Shown piece by piece: positions 47,945 to 64,000 of a stretch of 64,000 nucleotides of DNA. Position 1 is the first letter of the stretch, and each line of letters begins with the position of its first letter. The stretch spans positions 20,205,167-20,269,166 of the forward strand of contig OX465109.1 of assembly GCA_949987565.1 (NCBI GenBank). The letters are read 5' to 3'. The stretch comes from Luidia sarsii (Eukaryota; Echinodermata; Asteroidea; Paxillosida; Luidiidae). A model generated the notes under the pieces. The model was given only the letters and a program-made list of their open reading frames with translations. It was not told the origin of the DNA and made no database searches. Position numbers and translations under genes: made by a program.

Positions 47945-49050
47945 TCGTTCTGCCCTGCCCTGCCATGCCCTGCTCTGCCATGCCATGATATGTCCTGCAC
48001 TGCTCTGCCCTGCCCTGCTATAGACAGCCCTGCCCTGCCCTGCTTTGCACTGCTCTGCCCTGCCATGCTATAGACAGCCCTGCCCTGCCCTGCTTTGCAC
48101 TGCTCTGCCCTGCCATGCTATAGACTGCCCTGCCCTGCCCTGCTTTGCACTGCTCTGCCCTGCCATGCTATAGACTGCCCTGCCCTGCCCTGCTTTGCAC
48201 TGCTCTGCCCTGCCATGCTATAGACTGCCCTGCCCTGCTATAAACTGCCCTGCTCTGCCCTGCTTTGCACTGCTCTGCCCTGCCATGCTATAGACTGCCC
48301 TGCCCTGCCCTGCCCTGCTATAAACTGCCCTGCCCTGCCCTGCTTTGCACTGCTCTGCCCTGCTTTGCACTGCTCTGCCCTGCCCTGCTATAAACTGCCC
48401 TGCCCTGCCCTGCTTTGCACTGCTCTGCCCTGCTTTGCACTGCTCTGCCCTGCCCTGCTATAGACTGCCCTGCCCTGCCCTGCTTTGCACTGCTCTGCCC
48501 TGCCCTGCTATAAACTGCCCTGCCCTGCCCTGCCATGCTATAGACTGCCCTGCCCTGCCCTGCCCTGCCCTGCTTTGCACTGCTCTGCCCTGCCCTGCTA
48601 TAAACTGCCCTGCTCTGCCCTGCCATGCTATAGACTGCCCTGCCCTGCCCTGCCCTGCCCTGCTTTGCACTGCTCTGCCCTGCCATGCTATAGACTGCCC
48701 TGCCCTGCCCTGCCCTGCCCTGCTTTGCACTGCTCTGCCCTGCTTTGCACTGCTCTGCCCTGCCCTGCTATAAACTGCCCTGCCCTGCCCTGCTCTGCCC
48801 TGCCATGCTATAGACTGCCCTGCCCTGCCCTGCTTTGCACTGCTCTGCCCTGCTTTGCACTGCTCTGCCCTGCCCTGCTATAGACTGCCCTGCCCTGCCC
48901 TGCTTTGCACTGCTCTGCCCTGCCCTGCTATAAACTGCCCTGCCCTGCCCTGCTTTGCACTGCCCTGCCCTGCCCTGCTATAGACTGCCCTGCCCTGCCC
49001 TGCCCTGCTCTACACTGCCCTGTCCTGTCCTGTCATACCCTGCCCTGTTC
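47945..49050. repeat. Satellite of 10-bp words on a CTGCC base
   Basis: From 47991 to 49020 the sequence divides without remainder into decamers from a small set: TGCCCTGCCC, TGCTTTGCAC, TGCTCTGCCC, TGCCATGCTA, TGCCCTGCTA, TAGACTGCCC and TAAACTGCCC. TGCC(A/C)TGCTA is nearly always followed by TA(G/A)ACTGCCC. The left part has an approximate 50-bp higher-order period. I saw no indel that is not a multiple of ten. Confidence 0.95.
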
Positions 49051-50167
49051 TGCATATACGGTTGAACTTTAATCTGAACTTTAATCTGAACTTTAATCTT
49101 AATTGTTTTCAAAATAGGCCTATGGAGGATTCATTGCAGGTGTGCCCAACTATACATGGCAGCTGAAATCACAAAAGAGAGTTAATATCCCGGGCTAGGA
49201 TTGCGGTTGTACTTCTAGCACGAGCCTCAACCGTTCACAACAAGACCTCATCACAACTCCCGGCCGAGCTAAATAGGAGTTGGAAAACAAAGTAGCGTTC
49301 CCTGGTTTACCTTGTTTACGAAACCCGACAATGTTCAATCCCTTTAGAATGCGCCCATGTCCCCGATGGGGCGGACGTTTTACCCGCTAATGGCCGACTC
49401 AATGCCTTGTAAACCAAGTGACCTCTCCCTGCCTCGCACAATACTCGGCTTCCTTTTCTTCCATCCTGGAAAATCACGGCTGATTTGAGTCAACTTTTTT
49501 GTGAGGCTGCATGGATACAAACGGGGATCGGGGCGAGCCTGGGCTAACTGCCCTGGGCTATAGTGTTATGACGACTTCGTTTTCGTCTTTTTTTTTTCTC
49601 TCGCTCAGAATAAGCGCCCAGAAGCCGTAAACATGCATTGTGCGATGTACAATGCAAAGAAGAAAACCCAATTATTGGTTCGCCTCTCAAATCACGCTCT
49701 ATCGCGATATGGATCTGGGGCAGCAAGCGACCCTCAGATCGCTACAAAATCGAAGAAGACTACGCAACCATTGCTTGACGGCGTCCATTGGTTCCAACAC
49801 ACCTGCGTGTGCGGAAGAGCTTTCGTGGAAATGTAAATCTACTGGATTTTTTTTTTACGAAACAGATAGGCCTATTGATCGAGAAAGAGAAATGTTCAGT
49901 TGTTGAGACCAAACAAAAAAAACCCAGCCCGATGAAGGTAAGTAGTCAACTGTAGAAGTCGCTAATGCTACCAGACCCTGAACGAATTCTTTTGAATCCA
50001 GTGCGTTCACAATGAGCATGTTCCCCTTGACAAAGATTCAAAGGCAGTGTTTACCCCCCCCCCAAACAAAAATACTTAATCCAAGGCCACTGATAACACG
50101 TACATGTAGCCTAAGTATCACCTTTCAAAAAAGGTCTCGCTGGCTGATACACCATATGTTCAGTTTT

Positions 50168-50533
50168 AAAGGCCTATACAACATTGGTAAAAGTCAAAAC
50201 ATTGCCACAGTTTGTGGGTTAAACCATTACACATTCCAAACAAGAAATCATGCGAAGGTTTCAGCTCAAATGGTGATCTGAGAAACTAGACAGAGGAAAA
50301 AACCGTCACGGTTTTCGCACCGTTCTGTAGTGTCAGAAATAGTTTATTACTCATGAGTAATAAACAATTCGTCGATGTTTGAGTGAAGATTTCTCGCGAA
50401 GTACAGCATCCCAGACCGTAATATTTCAACATGAGGATTCTATCATGACCATCTACAAACTGTGTAAATTTAAAGGAAATCTGTGGACATCGATGTTTTC
50501 CGATCTTCCCAATGTTGTATTGGACCTTTAACA
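50168..50533. mobile_element. MITE-like element family C, best copy
   Basis: TTTTAAAGGCCTATACAACA to CCAATGTTGTATTGGACC and TTTAA. Both ends carry TTAAAGG/CCTTTAA, so a TTAA target duplication is possible. The centre is GTTTATTACTCATGAGTAAT. Confidence 0.85.
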
Positions 50534-50620
50534 CGTCCGTAAAAAAAAATGGGAACACAACTGAACACCGAGTTGTCAAATGTCGATCAGACATGTACAC
50601 AAGTCTGTCGTTCGCTGAGC

Positions 50621-50626
50621 TTTATT
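50621..50626 (-). terminator. Candidate poly(A) signal of ABITRAM
   Basis: TTTATT on the plus strand is AATAAA on the minus strand, 420 bases beyond the ABITRAM stop. Confidence 0.35.
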
Positions 50627-51045
50627 GAGCTGACAAGAAAACGACGTATTTACAAACAAACATTTGGACAATTTGACATGGTATATGGAAGGAATCTGAA
50701 CAGAGTATGGGGTTCCTTCTGCAACACCCTCCAACACTCAACTGATTACATGAATTGTTTCGGAATATCTCTTCAGAAAAATATAGAGTCAATTCATCAA
50801 AACAAAGTGAAGTATTAGATTTTGTAAATGAAAACTCAAAATTCAAATCAGATAGTTATGAGATGATCATCATTAACCTGTAAACCTTCCGTCACCATGC
50901 TGAGTTTAACTAAAGTACAGTTTTAGACCAAACTTTGGGAAATTACGGTTATAGTGCAGAGGAAGAGCACTGAGTGTGCCTGACTTTGCAGAGAATCCAT
51001 CTACAGCGCAATCACGTCACTTGTTCGTCTCGGGTGCCACGTGAC

Positions 51046-63863
<12,818 letters not shown>

Positions 63864-64000
63864 CTACAACGAGAGAAGAGAACAAGCAGTAGGCCTAAAC
63901 GAAGTAACTTTTAAAATGTAACAATAATTATGTTACTCTCAAAAAGTTAGAGCACCTGACGTTTAGCTCCTAGCAGAACCATTGTCCCTTTTACTCGTTC
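63864..64000. other. ABITRAM intron (to window edge)
   Basis: It contains a minus-strand family A copy at 63945-63990 (GAGCACCTGACGTTTAGCTC then CTAGCAGAACC). Confidence 0.75.

Larger units (their letters stand above)
45061..51045. other. Intergenic and ABITRAM 3' flank
   Basis: No gene is recognised. It holds a family A fragment (45221-45280), a duplicated AAGCCTAAGCCCGAGCCTAA-like text near 45400 and 45590, a CA/CCC stretch (47745-47800), the 10-bp-word satellite (47945-49050) and a family C element (50168-50533). Frames at 47024-47323 and 50549-50818 are unassigned. Confidence 0.65.

Noticed and set aside
48318..48883. Cys/Pro/Ala-Leu and Gly/Gln/Arg repeat proteins
   Set aside because: They are products of the 10-bp-word satellite, with no start context, splice sites or known match.

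Overview
The window is nuclear DNA of an animal. It has spliced genes with long introns, and 3' halves or pieces of four conserved protein-coding genes. The rest is a dense mixture of tRNA-derived SINEs, small inverted-repeat elements and mini- or microsatellites. There are no operons, no bacterial-type genes and no CRISPR arrays. The gene set (one GDF8/GDF11-type TGF-beta ligand, a white-type ABCG half-transporter, MOB4, ABITRAM) fits a non-vertebrate deuterostome. I lean towards an echinoderm, but that is an inference from protein character and repeat style and was not tested by a search.

Layout. (1) 1-5570, + strand: the last two coding exons and 3' UTR of a MOB4/phocein gene. (2) 7301 to about 23416, + strand: an ABCG transporter rebuilt from 17 phase-compatible exons (617 codons), including a 49-base exon that helps encode Walker A and one GC-AG intron. 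Its last transmembrane exon is uncertain and lies against a 200-base assembly gap (23433-23632). (3) 23633-30335: intergenic DNA with a 721-bp fold-back element, a promoter-like CRE/E-box/TCTCGCGAGA cluster and a 700-bp pyrimidine tract. (4) 30340-45060, + strand: a complete three-exon GDF8/11 (myostatin/GDF11) homologue with TATA box and CpG-rich first exon, an 11.3-kb first intron full of simple repeats, a furin site and a nine-cysteine mature domain. (5) 45061-51045: intergenic, with a 1-kb satellite built from 10-bp words. (6) 51046-63863, - strand: four coding exons of ABITRAM (FAM206A/Simiate); its first exon is beyond the right edge.

The four genes have no obvious shared pathway. MOB4 is a STRIPAK subunit, ABCG is a membrane half-transporter, GDF8/11 is a secreted growth-differentiation ligand and ABITRAM is a small actin-binding protein. 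MOB4 and the myostatin gene both lie on human chromosome 2q, so their closeness here may be a trace of old linkage.

The most unusual material is in the repeats. A tRNA-derived SINE carries 1, 3 or 11 exact copies of a 75-bp unit holding its A-box half. A second element family has been amplified in two different sub-segments (88-bp units at 1.9-2.3 kb; strictly alternating 117/122-bp units at 53.2-53.8 kb), forms a near-perfect 350-bp-arm fold-back at 23.8-24.6 kb, and carries a hammerhead-ribozyme-like core. A third motif occurs about 15 times, three times as a hairpin palindrome.
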